From positions 125,774,943 to 125,838,942 of the forward strand of contig NC_088791.1 in NCBI RefSeq assembly GCF_011386835.1: DNA of 64,000 bases, written 5' to 3'. The position numbers were made by a program, and so were the translations under genes. Source of the stretch: Chrysemys picta bellii (Eukaryota; Chordata; Testudines; Emydidae). This document shows, in pieces, positions 10,965 to 21,861 of the stretch (positions are counted from its first letter, which is position 1; the number at the start of each line of letters is the position of its first letter). Under the pieces are notes generated by a model. The model did not search any database. It was given only the letters and a program-made list of their open reading frames with translations, and was not told the DNA's origin.

Positions 10965-11500
10965 ATATTGTTATTAGTTATATTACAGTAGTGCCTAGAG
11001 GCCAGTACCCCATTGTGCAAAGCACCGTGGAAACATATAACAGAGACAGTCTGTAACATGGTGGCTTGGCCATAGAGTGGAGAGCCAAGATAAGCCACAC
11101 CTGGGTAGAATTAGGCGCTCCAGGGTAAAAGGCAGCAGGAAGCTGCAGGGATGGGGCTCTTGCAGTGAGAGGTTTCCTGTAGTGGTCCTGGAAGAGGGAC
11201 AATTCCTCAGGAAGGAGGGACTGTGCCTAGCTTAAGCCTGGGTGGAAGGTTGTTCTTTTCCGTTTGTTCTGAGAATGTTGTTGATCTAATTTAAAAAAAA
11301 AAAAAAAAAAAAAACAGACCCTAAGAGGGGTTGTGATTTAGAGAGAGAGACTGTGGAGTTTGTTGAAGGAGCTCTGGTGAAAGGGAAAACAGGGGCACCA
11401 CAGAAGCATCCCTGGCCGTGTTACATAGTCCCTGCTCCAAAGATCTTAAAGTCCAGCTGGAAGACTAGATACAAAAACCAGACTTGCCCAGAACAGGGAA
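10965..11500 (-). mobile_element. MIR-type SINE split by a solo LTR
   Basis: 10965-11051 is a SINE tail on the minus strand (ATTACAGTAGTGCCTAGAGG, CCCCATTGTGCAAAG, GAGACAGTC). The next expected words, TAGTCCCTGCTCCAAAGATC and a TCTTAAAGTCCAGCTGGAAG block, resume at 11426. The 374 bases between them are a separate insertion. Confidence 0.65.
11052..11425. mobile_element. Solo LTR-like element (374 bp)
   Basis: The insert starts TGTAACA and ends TGTTACA, a perfect 7-base terminal inverted repeat of the TG...CA form of retroviral LTRs. Flanks are CAGTC (11047-11051) and TAGTC (11426-11430), a five-base duplication with one mismatch, or AGTC if four bases. It interrupts an older SINE. It holds a 22-base A tract at 11293-11314. 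No coding sequence. Orientation is not established. Confidence 0.6.
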
Positions 11501-12620
11501 ACAAAGAGACTACACTGATCTGCATGAAAAGCAGTGGTGATAGCACACTAGCTGCTTAACTGCTGTCAGGTGTTTTGCAGACATCACAGCAGAACTTTAT
11601 GGAGGCATTTGAGTATATTGAAGTATTACTTGGACCAATATCTGTCAGCAGGTGATAGGGGAAATTCTGATTTCAGTTTGGACAAACAGACTAACAGCAC
11701 ATCTTGTTGAATAAGTTATTTACAGATATTCAGAATAACCTGTAGGAAGAAATATTAGCTAAAAAAATAAGCAAAACAAGTTCTGTTATGTTTAGTCCAT
11801 GAAAAACAGCCATTAAGCTTTAAATCAATGAGGGAGAACATCATGACTTTGAGAATATGGGTGTTGCAAGTTCCTGCAAATTTGGAAGCTAGGAAATGGA
11901 GCAAACTCTATAATCAATTCAGAACATCAGAGAGCAGCTTGGATTTTCTTTTTCTTATGATGAGTTTAATTTTTTTTCTATCTTCAAAATATTCCTTTTG
12001 AAATGCATATCTGATATCACTAAAGTAAAATCCTCATTAAATTTTATTTTTTTGCTTTTCAGTGTCATTCATTTCATTAAAAAAAATTAAAAATAGAACC
12101 CTCTGTGTGGCATGCAAGCTCTTTCATGCAGAATTTAACTTGTTTTTTTACAGATTTTCATAGCCTCCAGCCAGTAATTTGCTGAGGCTCATTTAATCAG
12201 CTGTGGTACTATTATCTGAAGAACCAGTTGAAGGAAGTTTATTTCTAATGATCTTCAATATAGCCAAAGTATATCCCTTTACATACACATGTTCTGAATA
12301 TCCTAATGGAGTGTAATCATTATGTACTTATGTAAATGCCTGTTGGACTCAGTCTCAGAATTCTAACCCTGGAATGGGAAAGAGAGAGAACTCAGAGGTA
12401 GCTGGTATTCTTTATGTCCAGGGAAATAAGGGTGCAATCCAGTTTCAAAGCTGGGAGCTTATAGTCACATTAAAAGAAGGGGTCCAAGAGACAAATTCGT
12501 CACCTGGACAAAGTTCAGCTGGGTAGTAAAAATGCAATCTTGATATTTGTACTATATGGCAAATGATTATAACTTGGCTTATTGGGGATGATCAGGATAC
12601 AGTTGCCCCATGTTACATCA
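11501..12620. other. No gene or clear repeat recognised
   Basis: AT-rich sequence without recognisable features. Confidence 0.4.
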
Positions 12621-12626
12621 TAGGTG

Positions 12627-12957
12627 ATTGTAGTGAGGCAGGATGGCCTCCCGAGCACCTGGAGTGGGAGGACCCCTGCACTGAGCCCTGGTGGGTGGAA
12701 CCAGGGCCTAGTTGCCCCTCCCCCCTGTCACAGCAGGCCGGGAGTGGCAGTGTCCCCTTTCCCAGGCCAGAAGCCTGAGCCTCAGACTCTGTTGCCCCGC
12801 CTTGATCCAAGGCCTGGGTTAATTGACTGTTTGTTTCCCGCCCAACCTGAGCACAGGCCTGGGCCTTCGTTCCCCACGGCAGCCGACATATCAGTGACGT
12901 AGTGAGGCGGGGTGGCCTCCCGAGGACCAGGAGTGGGAGAGCTCCCACACTGAGCCA
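12627..12957. repeat. GC-rich block, 1.2 copies of a 270-bp unit
   Basis: A unit beginning GTAGTGAGGCAGGATGGCCT at about 12629 recurs as GTAGTGAGGCGGGGTGGCCT at about 12898; similarity continues for about 58 bases through GAGTGGGAG and CACTGAGCC. GC content is far above the surroundings. The TGTAG start and GGGGTGG words resemble the head of the LTR at 45875, so it may be an LTR-derived fragment. That link is an inference. Confidence 0.5.
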
Positions 12958-12984
12958 CTACAGCGATACAATGGGGTTCGGTGA

Positions 12985-13203
12985 ACAGTGCATTATAGTG
13001 GAGGAGCTAGGTTCTATTCTTGACTTACTTTGTGACCATTGGTAAGTCCCTTCATGCTTCTGTGCCTCTGCTTCTCCTCCCATCCTTTGTCTGTCTTGTC
13101 TACTTAGCTTGTGAACTCTTGGGGGCAGGGATTGTCTGTTCTGGATATCTGTACAGTGCCTAGCACGAAAGCACTATAGGTGCTACAGTAATACAAACAA
13201 TAT
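12985..13203 (+). mobile_element. Amniote MIR-type SINE, nearly complete
   Basis: Order of landmarks on the plus strand: tRNA-like head with AGTGGAGGAGCTAGGTTCTA (12998-13017), core with GTAAGTCCCTTCATGCTTCT and GTGCCTCTGCTTCTCC, a CTTGTGAACTCTTGGGGGCA block, then the tail TGTACAGTGCCTAGCAC ending in a CTACAGTAATACAAACAA run. Confidence 0.75.
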
Positions 13204-13759
13204 CAATTCACTTGTTTAAACTGTATATTGTAAGTTCTCTGCATGAGATGCATCAAGTACACACATACAAATCTTGAACTACCATATTTGCGACCTGTTG
13301 CTTTGCATGTGTTACGTATAGCCTGCTTTGTATTTCCTTTTAGAACCAAGTTCATATTTAAAAGCAAAATGCTATCGGGTCTAATTATTGAGACTCATTA
13401 ATATTTATTATGCAATTATTCACCTTTCTAATTGCTAGTACTGAACTCCTAATTTATATAAAAAAACCTCAGACTTTAATTAGGCTACTCTGAATATTAT
13501 TAAAATTGAACATCAAGATTTTATCCTGTGACAACTGCTGCATCAAGCTTTGCTCTTGTAAGTTAGTTCTTACAACCAATGACACCTTTCTTTAAAAAAA
13601 GCAGCACATAGTTTCCCTGCTAGATGTATCATTTCCTCATTCCTCTTATTGGTTCTTTAGTAGCATTGTAAAGCTCTACATTATAAACCAGTAACTTAAG
13701 ACCAAAAGATGGGATGCTATCATTTGGCTTTCACTGCAGGTCAAGATTACATTTTATAA
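13204..13759. other. AT-rich sequence, nothing recognised
   Basis: No gene or repeat signature seen. Confidence 0.4.
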
Positions 13760-13842
13760 TCACGTTTGCCAGTTCCAGGGTGCTTTTCATGAGAGAATCT
13801 CAAATGGTTTGCAAAATGATTAAGTAATTCCCCTGTGAGGTA
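13760..13842 (-). mobile_element. MIR-type SINE fragment
   Basis: GGGTGCTTTTCATGAGAGAA, then TCTCAAATGGTTTGCAAAAT and CCCCTGTGAGGTAGG match the 3' part of the minus-oriented SINE at 53775-54008. It stops where GC-rich sequence begins at 13843. Confidence 0.5.
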
Positions 13843-14180
13843 GGTCTCCTGGGGCCCTGGGCTGGAGCAAGTAGGGGGTCCCTGGTGTCAGAACCGTAGC
13901 CCTGCCCTCATCCCTTACGCCTTTGGCCTCGCCCCATTCTGTCCCTTCCGCCTGTGGCCCCACCCATGGCCCCACCCCATTCCAACCCTTCACCTGCTCC
14001 CATTCCACCCACAGCCCCGCCGCTGTTCCACCCTTTCCCCTGTGGCCCTGCCCCATCTCCTCCCCACCCCCACCCCTACCAACCACACAGCCCCGAGACC
14101 GAGGAAGGTCTGTGCCCCCACCACGGCCCCTTTACTGGGGGCTCCAAATCGTCCAGGGCCTGTGGGCCCATGCAATAATC
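13843..14180. repeat. GC-rich degenerate tandem repeat, probable hAT-type interior
   Basis: Imperfect repeats of CCCTTCCGCCTGTGGCCCC-like words (about 20-30 bases each) run from about 13935 to 14060. The complement of this motif, GGAAGGGGCGGGGCCTCTGG-like, is present in the hAT element at 21990-22060. Open frames here are a by-product of base composition and are not genes. Confidence 0.45.
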
Positions 14181-14254
14181 TGCCACTGTTGCCATGGTAC
14201 TCTTGAAAAGAAATGGGAGGAGACCCTGGGTCCAGTCCCCCTCCCTCCAATTAC

Positions 14255-14400
14255 TTTTATTATTTATGCACAGTGCAACAGCTTCAACAGGAGAGACTAA
14301 AGGAACCCTACATCAGAATATCCCATAGCTCAGTGGTTAGTGCACGGAGATGGGAGACCACTGTTCAAATCTTTTCACCCTCTGTGGCAGAGCAGAGGCG
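14255..14400 (+). repeat. tRNA-like SINE-related repeat, locus 1
   Basis: ATTATTTATGCACAGTGCAA, then CAGCTTCAACAGGAGAGACT, then CCCATAGCTCAGTGGTTAGT and a GTTCAAATC B-box-like word. The same order occurs at 44510-44650 and in part at 51590-51935. Confidence 0.55.
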
Positions 14401-14689
14401 TCCCAGGTGAGTGTTCTGGGTCAAAAGTTATAAGGGGGGCACCAGCTACGCCTCTTCAGTTTTAAATGGTGCCTGATCCAGTAGGTGCACTCTGATCAGG
14501 CCCCACATGCAGTTAGGCTGACAAATGCCTGTCTTCTCCTAGTTAGTGAATTACTTTGGGGCTTTGGCAGGGAGACAGGAGTCTGGGCAATTAGAGGGAG
14601 GCAGCAATAGATGTGGCCAAAGGCAGAAACGTAGGAGCCAAGGGAACTTTTACTCTGAAAAATTTAGGTTGTGAACATGTTTAGGCATC

Positions 14690-15575
14690 TAATGTCTGAT
14701 GGGAGTTTTGTGGATCTCAGTGAAGCCAAAACTGGAACTTGGGCACTTAAGTCTGGCAGTGGTATGATAAGGCCACAGAAGGCTCTGGTGTAAGAATAGG
14801 TTAGAGGCCCTCTTCCTGATTACTGACCACAGCTCCCAAGTCCCCCCTCTCACCTCCAACATCCCAGCTCCTAATTTACCCCATTCCTCCAACAACTCAC
14901 TCCACTTACCCCCCCCCCAAACAACCCAACAACCCTCACTCACCTCCAACTCCCAGCTCTCCAATATTTCCTGCTCACCGACAACTCGGCCTCAGTCCCT
15001 CACCCACCACCCTGGGACCTTCCTGACCACTCACCAGCACTCCCCTGGCTCACAGCTCCACTCCTGTTCCAGGCTAGGGCAGCTCCTCCAACCCTGGTTA
15101 TGCAGTGGGTCTGCTCACTCCCTTTGCCTGCCCTGCACTCATACAGAACAGACCAAATTTGAGTGATGAGTGGTGTTGCAACTTGATGCATAGGGTCAGT
15201 ATCACTCAGGTTTGGCCTGACCATCCCTCTGTCATGACAAAGAGGCAGCTGGGACAAACCTGAGTGGTGCTGTGATCTCAAGTACCAAGTTGCAACCCCA
15301 CTTCCTCAAATTTGACCCAGCCCCCCCTTTCATTGCCTCCAAGACAGGGGCCTGGGCCAAACCTGAGCGACAGAGCAACCCCCGATACCCATTTGCAACA
15401 CCACCCACATATGGCCAGGCAACCCCTCCATCTGATGGAGCAGCTGCCGGGCCAAATTTGAGTAAGTGGCATTATGGTTCCTGAGCCAGATGACGTGCCA
15501 AAGTTCCTCTCATCTGATCGGGCCCCCATAATCTTGTGGGCCTTGGTGCAACTGCACCACTTGCACCAGGGTTTA
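14690..15575. repeat. C-rich block and degenerate 100-bp tandem repeats
   Basis: 14830-15000 is a C/A/T-rich strand with recurring CACCTCCAAC and CCCAGCTC words. 15145-15480 has at least three diverged units with the words AAATTTGAGTGATG or AAACCTGAG, GTTGCAAC, TTTGGCCTGACC-like and GGCAGCTGGGAC/GCAGCTGCCGGGCC, spaced about 100 bases. The block ends in TGCAACTGCACCACTTGCAC near 15548. Confidence 0.45.
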
Positions 15576-17485
15576 TGTGCCTAAGTACTTTTGTGGATCC
15601 CACAGATGGTATTTTGGCATTTGTGTTTTCGGTCAAAGTTGCAACAAAAGCATTCAGAGACATGTATATTTAAAAAAAAAAACGTAATGGAAACACCAGC
15701 TAGCAAAAGTTATTCGAATTCTCAAAAAAAAAAGTTTTGCTTTGGGTTTAGTTTTACAGTTTGTACTTGCCTAGTTTTGGATAGTAAAATGCCCATCTTT
15801 CATTGCATTTCTGTATTTTAATTTCAGTGAAGCAGTATAATGTACTCAGAGAAATAACATACAGACATAAGTCAGTATTGTGAACTGTCAGAATTGGTAA
15901 TTGCAAATCACACCTCTTAATTCAGCTTATTGTTCAAAGCACTGTTATCCTCTTCTGGGGAAACAAAAAACAAAAAGAAGCAAAAGCTCTGAAACAGATT
16001 TAATTTCCAGTGGCCAGCAAGGAGCTGTGTAACATTCTGAATCCTTGAGCTTTTGGGTAGGACTGTTTAATGTTGCTGACATTTTATGCAATATCCTCTT
16101 TGGGTTTTTACTGAAAATAAATGTAGTGTATTAGAAGAAAATAAACACCATAAGGATTGAAATGAAAGTGGCCTCTGGGTCTGAAGATACAAAAATGGTA
16201 ATTTTTCATCACTGTACCACCTTAATAGCTGCCTCCCTAAATACAAGAACCTGCATCTTTTCAGCTGGATTGCATAGATGCTTTCATGCTTTATTCTGCC
16301 CACATGTGAAGATTTGCAGGGAATAGGGCCAGTCCTTCAATTCTTATTCAGACAAAACTCCAACAAACAGGAGTCTTGCTTCAGCAGGAAGTGCAGGATG
16401 AGGCCCTGCATTCATATGTGTTAGCGATAGATGCAAATTCTAATCCCAAATCCAAACACCCCTCAATTTGGAAGGTGTTAAAATTTGGCTTTCTATGTCA
16501 AGACCTATATTCTTAATTTAAGGTCCAATTTGGATCCTGTAGGCTGCCAGAGTTCCAATCCAGCTGCAAGCAAATTACACACTTGCTGTAAAGAGTAAAA
16601 AAAAAAAAAAAACCATCCCCTCGAGGGTTTAGTTTTATTAACAGAAGAGTGATGCAAAAATAACATTACCTCAATCTGTGACCTTCCTAGGCTTGGGCAC
16701 TTCTAGCATTCTTTTTTCTTAAGAGTGTCTATCACAAACCCTAGTGTTCTCTGCCACAGTGCTACTCCCACCTTCCCAATGAATCTAATGAACCACACTT
16801 GACCCAGTGAGTCAGTAGCAATTAACTGGAAGCTCTCTGTAGGGTTCCAATGCCTGCTAACAGAATGAGGCAACAGGAAAATCCTGTCCCTCTGTTAAGA
16901 TCCATAACCCTCAGGGCAGAGTCAACCCTCATGGTTCAGAAATTCCTTCTCCCAAGCCCTACTTTCACTCCATTCCTGGCAGTGTTAGCTGGCTGTTGAC
17001 CCCACTAGCACCTTCATAGAGAACTATGAAGTCAAATAAACATCATCATAATTCTACCTGGAGTCTTTTGGTTGGATGGCAGCTGGCTTAATCACCAATG
17101 GATCCATCACAGCAAGGAGCAACAGAGTCCAACTGCTGCCACCCTGACAGTGAGTATGTGTGTGTGATTAAAAATATAAATAGTGTGAGAGGTATATTAA
17201 ACTATGGAGATTGTGATATTCTAACTAAATCTGTAGTGTGTATGTATGTATATATGCACTCAGGAAGCTGGAGGCCAATCATGATTATCAAACAGAAAGT
17301 AGCGCAGCATTTACGGGGCTACGTACGTAATACAAATGGACTATTAAGTTCAATAGCTTTGTGAAAACATAGAAAAGTTGGTACCGTTACAAAATATGGG
17401 AACTGCTATTTTCCCTATTATATTACCTGTATGCCATGTCCAAATATTTTATATCCAATTTTACACACAGGTGCATCCAGAATAT
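15576..17485. other. No gene or clear repeat recognised
   Basis: AT-rich, with A tracts near 15673, 15724 and 16597. Only short open frames without recognisable products. Confidence 0.4.
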
Positions 17486-17487
17486 GC

Positions 17488-17578
17488 TGGGTCAGATTCT
17501 CCGCTGGTAGGAAGTGGTATAGCTTCACTGATATAATGGAGTTGCACTGCTTTACACTAGCTGAGAACGTGGCCCATT
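17488..17578. repeat. Ancient palindromic amniote repeat
   Basis: CTGGGTCAGATTCTCCGCTG, a central TCACTGATATAATGGAGTTG and TTTACACTAGCTGAGAACGT form a weak inverted repeat of the type also seen at 42296-42382 and 47636-47690. Widespread in birds and reptiles; no coding capacity. Confidence 0.45.
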
Positions 17579-17882
17579 GTTTACAAAATTCAGAGGTTGC
17601 CATTAAAAACTGGATAATTTTATTGCAAGTACTGAGTTAACAATATCTCACTGTCTTTGGCATATAACAAGCCATTAAGGATGTCCCTGTTTGCGAGAGT
17701 GATTGTTTCCATTATCTTTCTCTCTTGTCTGTTTCTACTTCCATTTTGGATTAGAAATACATCACATTTTGGCTCATCTACAGCAGTAACAAATGCCATT
17801 AAAATGAAAATATTCATCTTGCATACGCATACCCATCCTAATATATCATAATTTTTAATCCTACTTAATTTTCCTTTTATAC

Positions 17883-17990
17883 CACTGGTTCCCAATGGTG
17901 TCTTGTGATTTTTAGAAATATACTTGTGTGCCATGGTAATTCTCCAGCAAACATGGAAAGTGGAAATGAAAAATGGCCTCCAATGAGAAT
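17883..17990. mobile_element. Possible hAT 5' fragment
   Basis: CCACTGGTTCCCAATGGTGT resembles the left end of hAT elements of the CAGTGGTTC type. The other end was not identified. Confidence 0.3.
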
Positions 17991-18740
17991 TTATAGTCAG
18001 TCTGCACCTCCAGGCTGTTGGTTTCTGTGGGGCTGTGACAGTCTGAACTACTTTTGACTATAGTGAGTTGATAGATGGGTTTCATTCTTCTGTCTGATGC
18101 CAATCTCCTTTGTTAAAATGTAAAAAAAAATGTGGGAAACTAGAACAAGTTTGGGAGTCTGGGATGTATAAGAGGGCTCATTTTGCCTGAGGACTAACAT
18201 GATAATTAGAGTGAGATTGACACAATGTAAAGTTGACTCACTTACAATATGTTTTCCCCCTCTGTTGTAGGATCTGTTGTCACAAAAGAAGCTATTTATC
18301 AACCACGCTGCCATATTTTTTTCTTAGTGCTGTCAATTTAGTGGCAATTTTTCTGGCATAGAGATCAGGCAGTCAGTGTCACTCTTCCTATGACAGCAGC
18401 TGCTCCTGGTTGGATTAATGACAGTTTGCTTTATGATGGTCATACCAAATTTTTTTCACTAGAGAAATATCCTTAGCTTCTATTTATTTTTCATCTCCTG
18501 TCACAAAAGCTGCCCCGCCTCCACCAAGAGACTCATATTGATTAGCTGTAGTGTTTGCTTGATTAAGCATATCCTGTGATGCATGTTTTATTCATATTGT
18601 AGCAGAAGTTATTCGTTGTATTTCTTCTCATCCCAACTATCTGATGAACTCTATATATCACGGGTTTTAAGACTTTCATTCCGTTGCCTCCTGGGGGATG
18701 GTTTTGTTTTTGTTTTTAAATAGAATTAATAGATCACAAG
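17991..18740. other. No gene or clear repeat recognised
   Basis: AT-rich sequence without recognisable features. Confidence 0.4.
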
Positions 18741-18741
18741 A

Positions 18742-18898
18742 GAGGACGAGGATCTGTGGTTAAGGTAATGGACTGGGACTTGAAAGATATGGGTTAAACT
18801 CCTGACTCTGCCACGGACTTCTTTTGGGACCTTGGGAAGTCACTTAGTCCCTCTGTGCCTCTATTTCCCATCTGTAAAATGAGCATAAAAGACTTCTT
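18742..18898 (+). mobile_element. MIR SINE, head and core
   Basis: tRNA-like head (GATCTGTGGTTAAGGTAATG, 18751-18770), GACTCTGCCACGGACTTCTT, GGACCTTGGGAAGTCACTTA, GTCCCTCTGTGCCTCTATTT and CCCATCTGTAAAATGAGCAT follow the MIR core in order. The LINE-related tail is missing. Confidence 0.8.
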
Positions 18899-19555
18899 TT
18901 CTACCACTGCTTGCCTTCCATGGCTGTTTCTTTCTCTCATGCTATGTGTGTGTGCAGAAGTGTTTGGTGCAACTTGGCCCCAATCCTGGTCAGGGCTTTT
19001 AGGTGCTATTGGAACTCAAATAATAGACCACAACTCACAATATATTGTCTTTTTGGAAAGCTTTTGGGGATTCTAGTTCTTCATTTCATATTTAGCTTAC
19101 TTTGGTAGTCAGAAAACATTATTATTTATAATAGCGTGTGAGCTGCTCAGACATTTGAAGTATCAAACCCAAACTGCAGCAGATGTACCTGGCACTGAAT
19201 AGGTAAAATATGCTGAGCAAGTAGTCCCTGCCTTGATGCCACTATAGTGTACTGTGAAACAGAGTTTTCAGACTTTTTGTGAACTACAGCTTATTAGAAA
19301 ATCTGTTTCATGGTCCTCATCATGACACTATTGAACAGCTCGTGTCCCATTCTGTCCCCTTCTGTCTCTTGATAACTACTGCAAGTGCTCTTACATGGAA
19401 AGGTAATATTAGGAAAGAATTTGGGTTCTTTTTATGAGATTGAGCACCTGGAAACAAATTGGAGAGCTGGTACCAGTAAGAGCTGCATTGACCATAGGAC
19501 ATGTTGAAAATCACTTCAAAACACAAAATTTTAAATAAGTTCTTGGAATGTTTTG
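18899..19555. other. No gene or clear repeat recognised
   Basis: AT-rich sequence; short frames only. Confidence 0.4.
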
Positions 19556-19559
19556 GGAC

Positions 19560-21795
19560 ATCTTTTTGTTTCAGAAAGTGGAGGAAGAAAGCAGGGAGAC
19601 AGCCATTTTACACTTGATACTGACCAACAGGGAGAAATTGGTAGCGAATCTGCAGGAGGAAGGCAGTTTGGGTGAAAGTGATCATGAAATGATAAATAAA
19701 AAGAAAGGAGTGAGCGCTACAGAAAAAGGACAATGGAATTTAAAAAAAATAGATTTTAACAAACTCAGAAGATAGGTAAGGTCCCATGGGAAGAAAATCT
19801 AAGGGAAAAAAACAGTTTTTGAAGGAGACAATATTAAAGGCACAACAGCAAACTATCCCAATATGAAGTGAAGATAGAGCCATATTGGCCTCTTACTATT
19901 CTTCCTATCACGAGCTCTTTAATTTCCTGAAAATCAGAAAGGAATCCTACAAAAAGTGAACATGTGTGTAGAGGCATACAAAAGAACAGCACAAGTCCAC
20001 AGGGACAAAACCAGAAAACCTAAGGGACAAAATGAGTTACACCTAGCAAGGGACATAAAAGGGAATAAAAAAGAGGTTCTTAAAATATGTTAGGAACAAG
20101 AGAAAGATGAAGGAAAGTGTAGGCCCTCTGTTTAGCAGGGCAAGAGAGCTAGTAATGGACAAAATCAAGAAGGCTGAGGTGTTTAATGCCTATTTGGTTT
20201 CAGTCTTCACTAAAAGAGTGAATGGTGACCAATACAATTAATATTCACAACAAAGAAGAAACACAAGCCAAAATAGGGAAAAAATAGATTAAAAATATTG
20301 TCCGATGTATTCAAATCTGCAGAGCCTGTTGGAATTCATCCTAGTACACTTAAGGAAATTGCTGAAGTAATCTCAGAACCATTAACAATTATCTTTGAGT
20401 ATGACAGGAGGATGGGTGAAGTCCCAAAGGACTGAAGAGGGGCATATGTAGTACCAATGTTTTTAAAAGGGGAATTTTGATGCCTGGAAAGATACTGGAA
20501 CAAATTATTAAACAATCAATTTGTAAGCACTTAGAGGATAATAGAGTTATAAGGAATAATCAGCTTGGATTTGCCAAGAATAAATCATGCCAAATCAATA
20601 TAATTTCCTTCCTTAACAGGGTTACTGGCCTAGTGGACAGGGGAAGCAGTAGATGCAACATGTCTTGATTTTTAGTAAGGGTTTTGACACAGTCCTATGT
20701 GACAGTCTCATAACCAAACTAGAAAAATGTGGTCTAGATGAATTTACTCTAAGGTGGGCGCACAACTAGTTGAAAGACCATACTCAGAGAGTAGTTGTCA
20801 GTGGTTCACTGTCAAACTGGGAGGGCATATCTAGTGGGGTGCCACAGGGATCAGTCCTGGGTCCAGTACTATTCCATATTTTCATTAGTGCCTGGCATAA
20901 TGGAGTGGAGAGTACGCTTATAAAATCTTCAGATGACACCAAATTGGGAGGGGTGGCAAGCAGTTTGGAGGATAGGATTAGTATTCAGTAGGACCTCCAC
21001 AAATTGGAGAATTGGTCTGACATCAACAAAATGAAATTAAATGAAGACAAGTGCCAAGTATTTCACTTAGGAAGGAAAAATCAAATGCACAGCTCCAAAA
21101 TGGGGAATTACTGACTAGGGTGACAGTACTGCTAAAAAGGATCTGAAGATTATAGTGCATCACAAATTGAATATGACTCAATAGTGTGATGCAGTTGCAA
21201 AAATGTCTGTTATCATTCTGGGGTGTATTAACAGGATTATTGTATGTAAGAAATGAGAAGTAATTGTCCCACTCTACTCGGCATGGGTGAGGCCTCAGCT
21301 AGTGAACTCTTTAGGAAAGATGTGAACAAATTGGCAAGAGTCCAGAGCAGAGCAATAAAAATGATAGTTTACAAAACCTGACTGATGAGAAAAACTTAAC
21401 TAAGCTGGGCATGTTTAGTCTTGAGAAAAGAAGACTGGGGGGCGGGGGGATCTGATAAATCTTCAGATATGTTAAGGGCTATTATAAAGAAGATTGGGAT
21501 CAATTGTTCTTCATGTCCATTGAAGGCAGGACAAGAAGAAATGGTCTTCGTCTGCTGCAAGGGAGTTTTAGCTTAGATATTAGGGAACACATTTAGTGTA
21601 GTTAAGCTCTGGAATAGGCTTCCAAAGGAGGTTGTGGAATCCCCATCACTGGTGACTTTAAATAACAGGTTGGGCCAACAAATTGTCAGGGATGGTCTGT
21701 TTACTTGGTTCTGCCTCAGTGCAGGGGTCTGGATTTGATGACTTCTCAAGGTCCCTTCCAGTCCAACATCTCTATGATATCTATGGTGTTATATG
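19560..21795 (+). mobile_element. CR1 LINE, 5' truncated, decayed
   Basis: Starts inside the endonuclease C-terminus (LHLILTNREKLVANLQEEGS, then a GESDHE motif, 19600-19690) and runs through the reverse transcriptase to a CR1-type tail at 21745-21795 (CAAGGTCCCTTCCAGTCCAA and a CTATGATATCTATGGTGTTA octamer region). About 2.2 kb. Similar in type to the minus-strand copy at 4602-6392. Confidence 0.8.
19575..21640 (+). pseudogene. CR1 ORF2 remnant (endonuclease end and reverse transcriptase)
   Basis: Pieces in different frames keep CR1 order: HLILTNREKLVANLQEEG (19600-19660), ILEQIIKQSICKHLEDNRVI then GFAKNKSCQ (20486-20600), and [20 protein letters not shown] with [11 protein letters not shown] (20785-20880). 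The catalytic box is read as SSDDTKLGG in place of the usual FADDTKLGG, so both Asp remain but the context is changed. Frameshifts and stops break the frame many times. Confidence 0.75.
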
Positions 21796-21861
21796 GTGTT
21801 CTATGGTCAGCAAAGCACAGACATCCCGTTGATTTAAATGGGACTATGTGTATGCTTACAG

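Noticed and set aside
12563..12948. Overlapping GC-rich frames of 71-111 codons
   Set aside because: They cover the duplicated 270-base repeat on both strands and have no recognisable product.
13820..14300. Several overlapping Pro/Gly-rich frames on both strands
   Set aside because: They follow from GC-rich tandem words in a repeat; no protein signature.
14330..14372. tRNA gene
   Set aside because: GCTCAGTGGTTAG and GTTCAAATC resemble A and B boxes, but the spacing and surrounding stem pairing do not give a cloverleaf; it belongs to a SINE-like repeat present three times.
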